A stretch of DNA of 64,000 nucleotides, from positions 136,566,263-136,630,262 of the forward strand of contig NC_089221.1 of assembly GCF_963924675.1 (NCBI RefSeq), given 5' to 3'. Shown here piece by piece: positions 41,725 through 52,714 of the stretch (position 1 is its first letter; each line of letters opens with the position of its first letter). The notes below the pieces were generated by a model, which did not search any database, was not told the DNA's origin, and saw nothing but the letters and a program-made list of their open reading frames with translations. The stretch is from Phocoena phocoena. Taxonomy: Eukaryota > Chordata > Mammalia > Artiodactyla > Phocoenidae. The translations under genes were made by a program, and so were the position numbers.

Positions 41725-41764
41725 TTTCATTTTGCCATGCTTGCTTAATATCTTCTTTTAAAAG

Positions 41765-42890
41765 AAAAAAAATGTCACACACTTAGTGGAGCTCCCTTTG
41801 TGTCCCTCCCTTGTCTCATCCCCCTGCCTTCCTATCTAGAGGCAACCTGTCAACTGACCTTAGTGAATGTCACTTCAGTCCTTCATTATGTATGTCCATG
41901 GCCATAAATATTATATAGTATGGTGTGTTTTAAAATTTTATGTATATGAAAAAGGGCTAAAAGTATTTATTTACACAGAAAGAAATACAAATGGCTATTA
42001 AGAAGAGAGTCACTGTCTCATTCATCAAAAGAGCAATACAAAAAAAAAAGAGCAATACAAATTAAATCACATTGAGATATTTTTTAAACCTGTCAAGTTG
42101 GTCAGTACAGGCACCCAAGATTTGGTAAAACAGTGCATAGAAGAGGTTGTGGGGAAAGGGGCACTCAGACTGATCGTGCATGAGTGAATTGGTATAATCT
42201 GTATAAATGGTAATTTGACAATCTCTATCATAAAAGCAAACGCAGAAAATTACAAAGGAAATTCCATTTCTGGGAATTTGCCTTTAGATACATCTGTGCT
42301 TGTTCGAAAGCACATGTGTTTAAGGTTATTCATTGAAGTATTGCTTGTAATAAAAAAGACTAGAAAAAAATCCACATATCTATCAATAGGTGACTGGTTG
42401 AATAAATTGTGGGGCATCCCCTTTATGGAATCCTCTGCAGTTCTAAAAAAGAATGAAGACACTCTCTATGCTAACATGGAAATTTCTCCAATACATATTA
42501 AGTGAAGACAAAAAAAGTGCAGAAGAATGTGTATAGTATGCTACATTTTGTGCAGCAAAGGGGAAAATGAGCCTGCTTATCCACTGGTTTTGTATGTGCG
42601 TAAAGAAAGTCTGAAACTTTACATACAAAAAACTAAAAACAATTTTGCATGTGGGAGGAAAGAGGGGTGAGAGGAGGAAAGGGGTGAGAGGAGGGAAGGA
42701 ACATATTTAAATGAATTCCTTAAAGATTTTTTTGAACAGTGTGGATGTACTATGTTACCTATTCCAAAAATTAAATTAAAAAGTTAGAGTGGTATCATAC
42801 AGTACATGTCATTCTGCCACTAACCTTTTCCAGTTTGCTTTATGTTTTCGAGGCCTATCCATGTGGTCATGACCTTAATCTTTCTATTAA
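41765..42890 (-). mobile_element. Old L1 fragment split by a plus-strand L1
   Basis: Left part (to about 41949) has TATCTAGAGGCAACCTGTCA and TTATATAGTATGGTGTGTTT. Right part (from about 42786) has GTGGTATCATACAGTACATG, TCATTCTGCCACTAACCTTT and CGAGGCCTATCCATGTGGTC. Both fit a reversed L1M 3' region and appear collinear. Confidence 0.6.
41950..42785 (+). mobile_element. L1M 3' region, plus strand, nested in an older L1
   Basis: Plus L1M: AATACAAATTAAATCACATT, GAGATATTTTTTAAACCTGT, GGGGAAAGGGGCACTCAGAC, CATTTCTGGGAATTTGCCTT, GGTGACTGGTTGAATAAATT, ATGGAATCCTCTGCAGTTCT, GTGTATAGTATGCTACATTT. Small internal duplications occur at 42028-42060 (AGAGCAATACAAA) and 42657-42697 (AGGGGTGAGAGGAGG). Confidence 0.82.
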
Positions 42891-42909
42891 TTTTGCTGCC
42901 TTGAACTGT

Positions 42910-43065
42910 AGGATCTTACAACTGAAAACGCTCCTTGGGATTACCCAGCTCTCAACTTTCACATTACAAGAAAGAAAACTGAAGGTGCAAAAATGGCAAG
43001 TAGTTGGCCCAGCAGGTCAGTGGCAGAATTGGGGTTGACCTCAGATCTTTCCACCCTGACTGGGA
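42910..43065 (-). mobile_element. MIR-family fragment
   Basis: Reversed MIR-like: CATTACAAGAAAGAAAACTG, AAGGTGCAAAAATGGCAAGT, AGTTGGCCCAGCAGGTCAGT, GGCAGAATTGGGGTTGACCT. Confidence 0.6.
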
Positions 43066-44124
43066 GTCTGGCTGTCTTTCTACCCCCTCGCCCAGTGCCC
43101 AAAACACCTCCCGATTCTAAAAGGTTAGTAACTTTATGTGTTATCCTTTCCTAGGGACATCTGCCTTTAAGAAACAAAACAAAGATAAGCAACAACATTC
43201 AACAACAAACTGAGTGGTCACCATTTTATGTAATAGGGATTATTCTGCCCTTAGAAGTCAGAGAGCGATTCTTTGGGGTGAGGGGAATGGTTGGCGGGAA
43301 CGCTAACAGTGGTGGTGTTGGCAGCCAGGGCTGGAGTAAACTTTCTAGTATCTCCTCTCCCTTCTCCTCCAAAATAAATAAATAGGAAAAGAAAAGGCAA
43401 ATATAAACAAAAAGCAACTAGGTCATCATAAGATAGGTTCTGCCTTCAGCTCAGGAAGGAACTAATTAGTGGTTTGGATTGGTGATGGTATTGTTGCAAA
43501 TATTGTTAAGGTAACGGAATGTTATTAGATTTTTTGTTGCCATAGAGACAGCCAAAGCACTAATAAGCCCCTTGCCCTGCCCCCATAGCGAAGGAGACCT
43601 CTGCTGGTCAAGTCCTCTGGTCCATTCCTCTGCCATTAGGCAGGACCCCATTAACCATCCTGACAGGTGAGGACCTTTTAGGATTTATCTAGATAAATGA
43701 CTTCAGACCTTCTGGAGTTGTTATAGTCAAGCACTGTGTCAGAAGTGGTGAGGATACCAAACCATATAAGATACGTACTTTCACCTCAAATTAAATGGCA
43801 TTGATGGGTACCTCCCCAAATTTTATACCAAAATGTTTGTAACAGTGGAGGAGCAGCAACAATGTGAAGCAGCCCTTCCCAAGCTTGGAATTTTGGTCGC
43901 ATTTGGGATTTTCACATACTATTTCATGCAAATGCTGGAATCCACTTCTTAATATAAATATGTTTGCTTTAATGTCCACATTTACATTCTATTAACCATT
44001 TTTTCTCCCCAGTCTTCTAGTAAAATCGATGCTCCAAGAAGATACCCTGGGTTGACCAGTGACTTTGGATATCTTATATGTGGATCCCAGCCTGGATCTT
44101 TGTGTACTCAAGTTTGAGAAGCAT
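43066..44124. other. No recognised feature
   Basis: About 1 kb without an assigned repeat, apart from a short AAAT run near 43372-43383. No gene seen. Confidence 0.5.
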
Positions 44125-44132
44125 GGATTAGA

Positions 44133-44370
44133 CAGGAGTTGGCAAACATTTGTTTTTTTGTAAAGAGCCAGACAGTAAACATTTAGGCTTTGTGAGCCAT
44201 ACCGTTTCTGTTACAAATACTCAACCCTGTCCTGTAGTGTATCAAGAGCAGCCACAGACAATATACAAATGAGTTGGATGGCTGTGTTCCAATAAAACTT
44301 TATTTACAAAACAAACAGATTTGGCCTATGACCTGGATTTGGCCTGCAGGCTATAGTTTACCAACTCCTG
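44133..44370. mobile_element. hAT-Charlie nonautonomous element (MER5/MER20-like), complete
   Basis: 238 bp bounded by terminal inverted repeats CAGGAGTTGGCAAAC and GTTTACCAACTCCTG (14 of 15 pairs). The interior has TTTGTAAAGAGCCAGACAGT, TGGCTGTGTTCCAATAAAAC, TTTATTTACAAAACAAACAG and GATTTGGCCTGCAGGCTATA, a well-known mammalian hAT element. Subfamily name is uncertain. The 8-bp flanks no longer match well. Confidence 0.88.
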
Positions 44371-44639
44371 GGTTCGACAATAAATGCCCAAGAGATTATA
44401 AAAGGAAAATATTTTCAGCTGGGACAAATAAGAAAGAAGAGTGGGAGTAGAAATTCTATTGATCATTGAAGGCTGCACAGTATTTCAAAGAGCAGAGAGG
44501 ACATGGCAGCATTATTAATAGAGGGCCAGTATAGACAAAAGTGAATATTTTTAAGTTTACATATAGGTAGGGGACAGGAAGTACAATAAGTAAATCAGTT
44601 TGGCTTGAGGAAGGAACTCATGTCCAAGGGAAGCATTCT
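44371..44639. other. No recognised feature
   Basis: Unassigned A/T-rich sequence. Confidence 0.4.
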
Positions 44640-44800
44640 AAAATATCAGGGCTGGAAGGGACTTTGCTGATTATTTGCTTCTCATTGTATTTCCCATTGA
44701 TGGGGAAATCGAGGTCAAAAGAGACCCCAGATCTGGAAAGAAGCTGAAGAGTGGTGTGCCTTGAATACTAAGGTAAGGGATCTCTGTTGTGCCACGTACC
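44640..44800 (-). mobile_element. Weak MIR-family fragment
   Basis: ATATCAGGGCTGGAAGGGAC followed by GATGGGGAAATCGAGGTCAA resembles a MIR-related element in reverse orientation. Confidence 0.45.
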
Positions 44801-45239
44801 AGCTAGTGATGTTTCAGCATTTCATCATTTGAATGTTTATTCATTAATCAACTTCCTACATATCTTGTGACCAGATATCCCAAGAGAATTTCCTTTGGGG
44901 TGGAGTTAATTCTCACCCATTGTATACCATTGTGAACTATCCCGTAGAGATAGTGACAAGACACACCTGGAGCAATCAACAGGACAATTGCCAAGGATCC
45001 AGAAACTTTAGCTTCTCCTCTTGCTGTCAACTTGCTCTGTAACCTGGGCCAAATCCTGAGCGCTCCTCTGGTTTTCCCCTTGGTTAAACAAGAAGCACTC
45101 ATTCTTGTCCTTCCATCAGAACTGGTGACCTGTTATTTTGTCACTACTCTGCCCCTTTCTCCCACCACCAACATCAAAGTCATAAATGACCAGAGGACCC
45201 TGGAGTGGGAGGTGCCACAACTTTGCATGACCCCGATGT
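44801..45239. other. No recognised feature
   Basis: Unassigned. A reversed MIR-like phrase (TCTGTAACCTGGGCCAAATC) occurs near 45039 but is too short to call. Confidence 0.4.
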
Positions 45240-46205
45240 TCATTCACTGATTTGTTTTCCCACTAATTATTGACCACTTCCCATGCACTGGTTGCTGAGG
45301 ATAAACAATGAACGAGGTAAGCAGGCTTCTGCCCTCACAGAGCTCACATTCTAGTGGTATGAGATGGTGGGGAACATAATGTACAAGTCAACAAATAAAA
45401 GAATTTCAGCTGGAGATAAGTCCTGTGAAGGAAATTGAACAAGGTATTGTGATAATGACTAGAGGGGCTCTTTTGGCTGGTCTAGCAAGGGAAGACCTCT
45501 TTGAGGAGAGACTGAAGGATGAGAAGAGCCACCGACGGAGCCTTCTGGGCCAAAGGAAGAGCAAGGGGCAAAGGCCATGAGTGTGCACTGTTCGAGGTAC
45601 AGAGGGAAGGCGTGTGTGTCTGCAGGGTGGTGGGTGAGGGGAAGATGGATGGTAGACAAAGATGAAGAGGTTGACAACATGAAATTGATGAGTTTTCATC
45701 TGGGCAATCCAGTGACTCAATCTGGTTTATATTTTTAAAAGAGCATCCAGGCTGTTACCTGGAGAATGACTTGGAGGGATTAAGAGTAGAAGTAAGATAT
45801 CAACAAGCCTTGTCCAGGTGGGAAATAATGGTGGTCTAGATCAGACAGTAGCCATGGAAACTGAGAGAACTCACTGGATTCAGGATATATTTTGGAAGCA
45901 GAAGAAACAGAACCTGTTGAGCGATTAGACGTAGGCATTTGGGGTCGTGCTGGTGGTGGTACTAGGTGAAGGGAAAGCAGAAATCGAGGATGACCACTCA
46001 GGTTGGGGCTTGAACAACCAGTAAGTTGTGGTATCTTTTACATTGTTTGTAGAGACTGGAATGCTAGTTTTGGGTGGGGAGTGTGGGGAGTGTGGGCAGT
46101 CAGTTGGTCCAACATGGGTGTGCTGAGGCGAAGATGCCTGTGACACCTCCAGGTGGGGATGTGCCGTTGGCAGCTGGAGATATATTCTTTGTGTGTCTCC
46201 AGTCT
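45240..46205 (-). mobile_element. L2 LINE, about 965 bp, uninterrupted
   Basis: Reversed L2 from the 3' end (TTATTGACCACTTCCCATGC, CCCTCACAGAGCTCACATTC) through the 3' UTR and RT C-terminal side (GGGAAGACCTCTTTGAGGAG, GCAAGGGGCAAAGGCCATGA, GTCCAGGTGGGAAATAATGG, TCAGGATATATTTTGGAAGC, CGAGGATGACCACTCAGGTT, CACCTCCAGGTGGGGATGTG). This is the longest uninterrupted L2 here. It is far too decayed to encode protein. Confidence 0.9.
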
Positions 46206-46474
46206 TAAAGGGTTAGTATTCTCTCTTAACACCCAAACAGCAATCTCGTGAGAGTTGATTTGCTTGACCACACATTTTATATCTCTTCCCTGGAATATCT
46301 GGGACATTCTGTGAATGTCTGTGAATTCCATGGATCCGTCCTAGATTCTACATTTCGCCTCCACCAGACATCCTGCTCCCATCTCTGCGCAACCCTTTGC
46401 TACCACATGACTTCTCTCCTCATCCTGCTTGGTCCCAGCGTGGACACATTTAAGGGACCTGATACATAGTGGCA
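46206..46474. other. No recognised feature
   Basis: Unassigned sequence between the long L2 and a small L1 fragment. Confidence 0.4.
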
Positions 46475-46600
46475 AAAAGCTCTTCCCATCAACAGCAAAG
46501 GCCTATTTCCCCACATTCTCACCAACATCGGGCAGTATTATTTGCCAATTTGATAGGTGATAGATGGTGACACGTTTCAATTTGTATTGCAAAGATGTGC
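46475..46600 (-). mobile_element. Short L1 fragment
   Basis: TTCCCCACATTCTCACCAAC, GCAGTATTATTTGCCAATTT and GTTTCAATTTGTATTGCAAA follow the reversed L1M order downstream of the ORF2 C-terminal part (cacatcctcaccaacact ... tttgatttgcatttc). Confidence 0.55.
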
Positions 46601-46679
46601 TTTTAAACAATAAAGCACTCTCTCTGTGTAAATTGCAATACACAGAATCATTCAAGTGCTCACAATCACGATTAATTAT

Positions 46680-46925
46680 TCAGAAATTTCAGGGTGCAGA
46701 TAATAACAGTGGCTACCGTTTGTTGAAATCCCTCAGTGTACCAGGCACTGCAGTGGTGATACCTCTTTTAATCCCCATAGCATCCTAAATGTTGTACATG
46801 TTATTATCATCTCTCATATAATGGATGAGGAAACTGAGGCCAAGGAAAATTAAGTAACTTGTCCAAATGGCATAGCTGGGAATCACACCCCAGGTCAGGG
46901 AGAGTGTTCCTAACCATTGCCTGCC
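46680..46925 (-). mobile_element. MIR SINE, nearly complete
   Basis: Reversed MIR: AACAGTGGCTACCGTTTGTT, GTGTACCAGGCACTGCAGTG, CTTTTAATCCCCATAGCATC, AATGGATGAGGAAACTGAGG, AAGTAACTTGTCCAAATGGC, GAGTGTTCCTAACCATTGCC. Confidence 0.88.
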
Positions 46926-48184
46926 TGCCTTCTGCTGTCCTGAGAAGGGGGCCAGCCCAGGACTGCTCCTCACCCAGGATGACAGCATTAATTGAACTCC
47001 TTCTGGAAATTCTTGTCGCTTCTTAGCCTCCCCTTCTAACCTTTCTGTTTTCTTTTCCCAGGTTTCTAGATCCTTTGGGGGGGTTTACTTCTCATTGACA
47101 TCTGATCATTATAACTCTCTGATCCTCCCTCAGCAAAAACATCCAATTCTACAGAGTTCTATAGAAATAAAATGGGACTGAAAAACCTGTAATACAATTG
47201 GACCAAGATGATTTTAAGCATTGTTAAACAGGGTTTGAGAGCACACAATTTGTGATGTTTGTGTTTGAAACCCTGGCAATCTGAGGCTCCTTAATAAATT
47301 GGGTATAATTGGAGTTATTGGGTATCAGCCTTTTAAAGACTCAATTCTGATGGCCAAATGCCCTTCCAGGTAGACTGGACTCCCGCCAGCTGCTTGAATA
47401 TGCCCACTTCACATGATGATGTTCTTTCAGGCCTGGAGAGGTGCAGTCTTGATCCATTGGCCATCAAAGGCAATGCTACAGGGGAAAGAAGGGGGGCTGT
47501 CAACAGAAGAAATTGCAGCCTCAGTAATTTGTGTGGAAGTGAGTGACAGAGCATGACTACCCCACTTACCTCTTGGGGGTGATGAAAAGTTATGAAGTGA
47601 GTGTGTATGAATGTCAGACCTTTTAAACCCATGTTTATTGCCAAATCCTTCCCTTCTGACTCTGAGTCACTGTTCCAGCCACCTGTTTCTCACAGCAACC
47701 TGAAGTCCTAAAATCATGGGGTCTAGGATGTCACCCTAATTCCTCTCAAGGCATAGCTGTCCCTTTAGAGTAGAATGAAAGTAATATCATGGCTGATAAA
47801 TCAGGAACAGAGAATTAGAAAGATGGGCTGTTTGAAAACCAAAACTGCCTATTATACACTCTGTCTTGGAAACAGGAAGAGGAAGATAGACTGAGAGGGG
47901 ACGTTAGTTTTTAGTAACTGTTTTTTAAAACTAACAACAGAGGAAAAAAGACCAGAACCACAAACAAAGTTAACATTTCGTACTTCAGAATCATTTGATC
48001 GTTAAAAAACTCCCTAGTCTTAGGAGGGGTTGTCCCTAGATAAGTGGTTCTGTTCTGAACTGGGTGAACATGGATGAAATATAGGGTCTCTTCCCCAAAT
48101 CACTCCTCCTCAGTATCCCATGATGATGGAAATCCCCAGGGTTAACTTTTCTTTCCTTTTGGCTAGAGTTAGGAATCTCATTTA
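46926..48184. other. Repeat-poor stretch; no gene recognised
   Basis: About 1.26 kb. A faint plus-strand MIR-like segment may lie at 47215-47320 (CAGGGTTTGAGAGCACACAA). The 103-codon minus frame (47333-47644) has no recognisable product. Confidence 0.45.
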
Positions 48185-48335
48185 ATGCATTCCACTACTG
48201 TGTCTCAGTTTACAAATGAACTAATTGAGGCAGGGAGAAATAAAACAATTAGAGCAAGTTCATACATCTGGTAAACCACACAGCCCAGGAATAGAACCTG
48301 GATTCGTTTGATTCCAAACTCTATCACACCAGTGG
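48185..48335 (-). mobile_element. MIR SINE fragment
   Basis: Reversed MIR: GTGTCTCAGTTTACAAATGA, ACTAATTGAGGCAGGGAGAA, CAGCCCAGGAATAGAACCTG. Confidence 0.68.
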
Positions 48336-48394
48336 GCCCAGTATATATTCACTCTTTTAGGATTGGGTACCTTCTCTGTCAACTCCGTTACATG

Positions 48395-48600
48395 GTTCAC
48401 TAAGCAAGTAGCCAAGAGCTCAGACTGTGATGGACTTTGGGGTCAGGAGGGAGTGGGTTTGAGTCTTGACTCCATCACTGATTGATCAGTTGTGTGACTT
48501 TGGAAACCTAACCTCAGTCTACTCAAAAGGAGTCTAGGCTGTGAGGATGAAGTCCAACAAAGCATGTGGTAAATATTTCACAAGACTATTTTAATATTTT
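48395..48600 (+). mobile_element. MIR SINE fragment
   Basis: Plus MIR: CCAAGAGCTCAGACTGTGAT, GTGGGTTTGAGTCTTGACTC, CATCACTGATTGATCAGTTG, TGTGACTTTGGAAACCTAAC. The 3' half is decayed. Confidence 0.7.
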
Positions 48601-48649
48601 AAAGCTATATATTCTCTAGTCATGAACAAGCAATGACAGAACCGAAGAA

Positions 48650-48860
48650 TAGACAACAGTGATCAGGACAGTAACTAACACTTACTGAGCGCCCAGGATG
48701 GATTAGACACTGTGCTAAGTCCTCTCCATGTACTATCTTCATTCGTTCTCCTAACAATTTAATGAGGTCTGTACAGTTAACAACCTCAGTGCACAAAGAA
48801 AAAGCACATCCAGCTACAAGTAGAGGAGCCAGGAATTGAACCTTGGTGGATGGACCTGGG
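48650..48860 (-). mobile_element. MIR SINE
   Basis: Reversed MIR: ACACTTACTGAGCGCCCAGG, AGACACTGTGCTAAGTCCTC, CAATTTAATGAGGTCTGTAC, GCCAGGAATTGAACCTTGGT. Confidence 0.78.
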
Positions 48861-49257
48861 AGCTTGTGCTCACCACCAGGAGGTAAGCTTGCATGGGCCT
48901 TCTTGGGAAATTGCAAGGAGGTGGTGATACTTAGGGAGGGTACATAGGGGGCTTTGGTCCTGGGGGCAGCACGTGGGCTTTGGGCATTGCAGGGCAGGGA
49001 AGAAGGTGACAAGAACAAAGGTAAGACAAGAAACCCATGGAATGGGGAGTTGGGTGTTTGAAGCAGCTGTCACCTGTAAGATGATGTTGAGGTAAAGCGA
49101 CTGAAGCTGAATTCCCAAAGTGAATCTATTGGATCTACTCTTTCCTTAGAGATGGTCTAGTCTGGTGGTCCCTTAGAGTCCCCCAAGGGGTGGGTGGATG
49201 GAGGTTGTGCGGTGAAGGCTTAACAAATGGATCTTCAAAACCCTCTTGTTTACTTCA
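48861..49257. other. No recognised feature
   Basis: Unassigned, moderately GC-rich. A 132-codon minus-strand frame (48620-49018) overlaps it and the preceding MIR. I do not accept it as a gene. Confidence 0.45.
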
Positions 49258-49855
49258 GCCACAGGAATTCCACTTTTTTCTTTTGAGGTACAACTTACAT
49301 GACATAAAGCACAGGAATCTCAAAGATAAAGCTTGATGAGTTTTTATACATGTGTACATCTGTGTAGCCACTACCCAGATCAAGATAAAGAACACTTTCT
49401 GCACCCCTGGGCAGGCTCTGTGCTGTCCCCTCCCAGTCAGTATCCTCCCCAGAGGTAACCACCTACTTGATCTTGCCTGTTTTTGGACTTCGTGTAAATG
49501 GAATTACAAAGTTTATCCTCTTTTGTGTCTGGCTTCTTTTGCTCAAAATTATATCTGAGAGATTCATCCACGTTTTTGTGGGTAACAATAGCCTGTCCTT
49601 TTTTGTTGCTGTGTGGAATTGTATTGTATGACTACACCGCGATTTATTGATCTTTTCCACTGTTGATGAACATTGGCGTTGTTTCCAGGTTTTGGTATTA
49701 TGAACATAGCTGCCATGAACATCCACGCACAAGTCTTGTGGTGGACAAATGAACGCATTTCTGTCGAGTGTATACTCATGGATGTATCGTGGGGTGGCTG
49801 CATGTTTAGCTCTGGTGGGTAGAGCAGCTTTGCTTTCGAATAGATGTTGCATAGA
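49258..49855 (-). mobile_element. L1M 3' portion
   Basis: Reversed L1M: TTTTGAGGTACAACTTACAT, TTTTTATACATGTGTACATC, ACTACCCAGATCAAGATAAA, GCCTGTTTTTGGACTTCGTG, TTCATCCACGTTTTTGTGGG, ATTGGCGTTGTTTCCAGGTT, CATAGCTGCCATGAACATCC. The 135-codon minus frame at 49463-49870 is L1 ORF2-end debris. Confidence 0.85.
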
Positions 49856-49924
49856 ATGGGGAATCCTCATAAGGTTTCACTTGGGGAAAGGGTGTGGTTG
49901 CTTAAATTTTTTTTTTTTAAAGAA

Positions 49925-50040
49925 AAAGTTTAAACTCCTCCAGTGTAATCCTCTGCATTTACAGATGCAGAGACTGAGTCTCAGAGAGGAAAGTGATTTG
50001 CTCAGACTCAAACTGCAGCAAAGCCACGTCTAGAACCCGA
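49925..50040 (-). mobile_element. MIR SINE fragment
   Basis: Reversed MIR: GCATTTACAGATGCAGAGAC, TGAGTCTCAGAGAGGAAAGT, GATTTGCTCAGACTCAAACT. Confidence 0.72.
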
Positions 50041-50109
50041 TTACTAGACTGAAAATGTCTTACGGGTTTTTGAGCTCTCTAACATGGGGGCTAAATATCA
50101 CTCAAACTG

Positions 50110-50345
50110 GATGCTGGTCAGATGTGGAAAGGACACCACAATTTAAGTCAGAAGCCCTGGGTTCAAGCCCTAGTATTGTCACTACACAGTGTGTGACCCA
50201 GGGCAAGGCACCTACTGCTGGCAACCTCAGTCTCCTTCACTTGGAAGTGGATGACCCTGCTTGACAGCATTGCTAGATTAAAGAAGATCATGATATGGAG
50301 ACACTGTACAGGCTGAGAAGCATCATAAGTATCATTATTGTCAAA
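50110..50345 (+). mobile_element. MIR SINE
   Basis: Plus MIR: AAGCCCTGGGTTCAAGCCCT, GTGTGTGACCCAGGGCAAGG, GACAGCATTGCTAGATTAAA. Moderately diverged. Confidence 0.72.
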
Positions 50346-51264
50346 CTATATTCTAAGGGGATGCTTTGGTAAGCATGCTGTTTTCTTGCAATATTAATGC
50401 CTATAATAATTCACTGCTTTACATTTTATTTTTCATCCTGATTTATTAATTTTTAATGAAAGCTTTTCCTCTTTCATTAAAAAGCTAGTGTGGCAGATAA
50501 AGTTTTCCAAAGATAGCCACAGTAACTTATATCTCATCCTACATGCTGGTCTTTGATGGGACATTTTTATAATGTGACACATCTCCATTGAAGTTGGGGT
50601 GGGGGAGGGTCAGCTTTCTCTCCCCTCACACCTGGGCAGAGGTGTGTAACTATCTCGACTAACCAAACTTGGCAGCAATGATGATGTGTGAGCATGAATC
50701 CAGAGTTAGAGAGGAAAAGTCTACATTTTGGGATATTTCCTAGAGAGAACAGAAACATCCCTGGGAGGAGACATGCAGTGTTGGTTTTTGTTTTTTTTTT
50801 TTTTCTGATTTCACTTTGTAGTCCTTTTCATTTCTCAAGGTTCTTCATTTAAACTTTCCACCAAAAGGAAAAAACCTATCTAGCTAATACCCCCTCGGGT
50901 TAAACCTGAGATTAGACATGGGTGCTTCATACATTCCAACTCAGGTGGAGTTTTAGTCCTTAGTGAAGAGCCCAGTGACTCCAGGAGAAAGGCCTGGAGG
51001 CCAGATCCTCCTCTGGGAGCTCAGGGGGGATGGGAGTGTGGGTGAGGATGCGCCTGGGATGATGGTAGCTCCCCTGAGCCTAAAAGGCCAGCGGACTCCT
51101 GGTACCCCGAGCCCTAAAGGCAGGAGGGCACCGACAGGTGTGTGGCTGAGACTCACACAGAGAACTGAATTTTTCCCTCTTGACTTTCCCGAGAGCTCTC
51201 AGTTTCTGTGAAAGAAGGTCCTTCTGTAAAGAAGGTCTTTATTACAAATTTTAAAATAGTTAAG
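50346..51264. other. No feature recognised with confidence
   Basis: A T-rich run lies at about 50788-50803. The segment 50490-50765 might be an old LTR but I cannot assign it. GC-rich open frames near 50953-51211 have no recognisable product. Confidence 0.4.
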
Positions 51265-51470
51265 TTCCTCACATACGTAAATTGCTTCACATATTGGGAA
51301 GCAGGTTCCCATATGTTACTTATTTGATTTTCCCAATAGCCCTGTAGAAAACCAGAGGCTGACCCATCATCTTCATTATCGTGAGCATCTTAATTTTCTG
51401 TTTAAAGGAATTGACAGGGTAAGGGCTTTGTCCAAGATCCCACAGCTAGCAGGCAGAAACGCCAGTGAAA
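51265..51470 (-). mobile_element. MIR SINE fragment, diverged
   Basis: Reversed MIR: TATTTGATTTTCCCAATAGC, CCTGTAGAAAACCAGAGGCT, AGGGCTTTGTCCAAGATCCC, ACAGCTAGCAGGCAGAAACG. Confidence 0.62.
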
Positions 51471-51984
51471 AAACCATGTCTTCTGGCTTCTGGGCTAGTT
51501 TCCTTTACTGCCTCACAGACTCTGTCTATGGGGGAGTAGGAGTTTGGGGCACCATAGCAGATTGGCAGAGCTAACTTGAGGGAGTTAAATTACCCCCTCA
51601 CCCTTTCACCCCTCAGACTACCCTAAAGCTCTCTGCTCTATGCATGGTGTTGTCTCTATGAATAAAATGCCTTTGGCTGGTCACCTCTATTGCCTCTATC
51701 AGAAAAGAAACACCCTATCGGTCATTTACATTTTAGTGAGAATTTAAGGACTTAAGTTTTCTCTCTCAGAGATACTTGCATTTTACATTTTAGCTCTCAT
51801 TGTGATTTTTGACACCTGAAAAAGTCATTTTTAGCATCAGTGAGCAGATAAGAAGAGGCATTTTCTCAGGGGCAGGGTGGAAGTGCATGGAGAAATTTTA
51901 TAGACACCCCCCCCCCCCCCCCGTTCCCAAAGACATCTTGTCAGTAGATGCTAACTACCTGAATCAGAAAACTTCAGTTATCAA
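51471..51984. other. No recognised feature except a C16 run
   Basis: Unassigned sequence containing the homopolymer at 51907-51922. Confidence 0.5.
51907..51922 (+). repeat. (C)16 homopolymer
   Basis: Sixteen consecutive C after TAGACA. The minus strand is G16, a potential G-quadruplex former. Confidence 0.97.
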
Positions 51985-52235
51985 ATATCTGGATGCTGAG
52001 TGCTGGAGACACAGTGATGAGTAGACTGTGGTCCATGGAGGGAGTCACAGTTTGGGTGGGGAGACAGGCAAGGAAGCAAGTAACGGTAATACGATCTGGT
52101 CAGTGCTATATAGATGTGAGTGTTCAGAGCACTATGGGTGCATGGGGGAACTGGGGTAGGAGTGGGGGGCACATCAGAGCTTCCTTAGAGGAGGTGACAT
52201 CATTTGGGTTGAATCTATAAAAGGCAGTGGAACTG
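51985..52235 (-). mobile_element. L2 LINE fragment
   Basis: Reversed L2: GGATGCTGAGTGCTGGAGAC, ACAGTGATGAGTAGACTGTG, GGTGGGGAGACAGGCAAGGA, CAGTGCTATATAGATGTGAG, TAGAGGAGGTGACATCATTT. Confidence 0.75.
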
Positions 52236-52714
52236 CCATCTGTTGAGTATCTTAGTCCAGGTTCTCTGCAAGAGCAAGTCTGAGGGATTATGTGCTGATA
52301 CTATGGAGGAGTGCAGCCCCAGGGAACCAGGCGTGAGGAAGAGGTGAGTGTGTGGAGAGAAACAGAAACAAGCTGGCTGATTGCTCCATCGGGCTGGGCG
52401 TCCTCCGAGAGGCCTTATGGAGCTCTGTCCCAGCAGTATCCTGTGTGGGGGATGGAGAGGAACTATTTCTTCTGGTTCTTTCCCATTTCTGGTCCCCCAG
52501 TGGCTAAAGTTCACCCTGGGGGGAGTTAACTCTCATGCATTTTTAGTTCAAGTCGCAGGCCCCGCAGCTGGCAATTTCTTTGAGTCTGAGTCTCACTGGT
52601 GAACACTGGTGGCCATGGTGCTGGCAGAGGAGATCAACGTAACCTAGAGGAGGTGCATCGGTGAGGTGCCAGGGTGTTTACATGCACTGGAGTGTCTCAT
52701 CCTCACAGTAACCC
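52236..52714. other. Unassigned; possibly an old LTR
   Basis: CTTAGTCCAGGTTCTCTGCA and GGAGTGCAGCCCCAGGGAAC may be part of a decayed repeat. I cannot assign it. No gene is seen. Confidence 0.35.

Noticed and set aside
49463..49870. 135-codon minus-strand frame
   Set aside because: L1 ORF2-end debris with disruptions of the known motifs.
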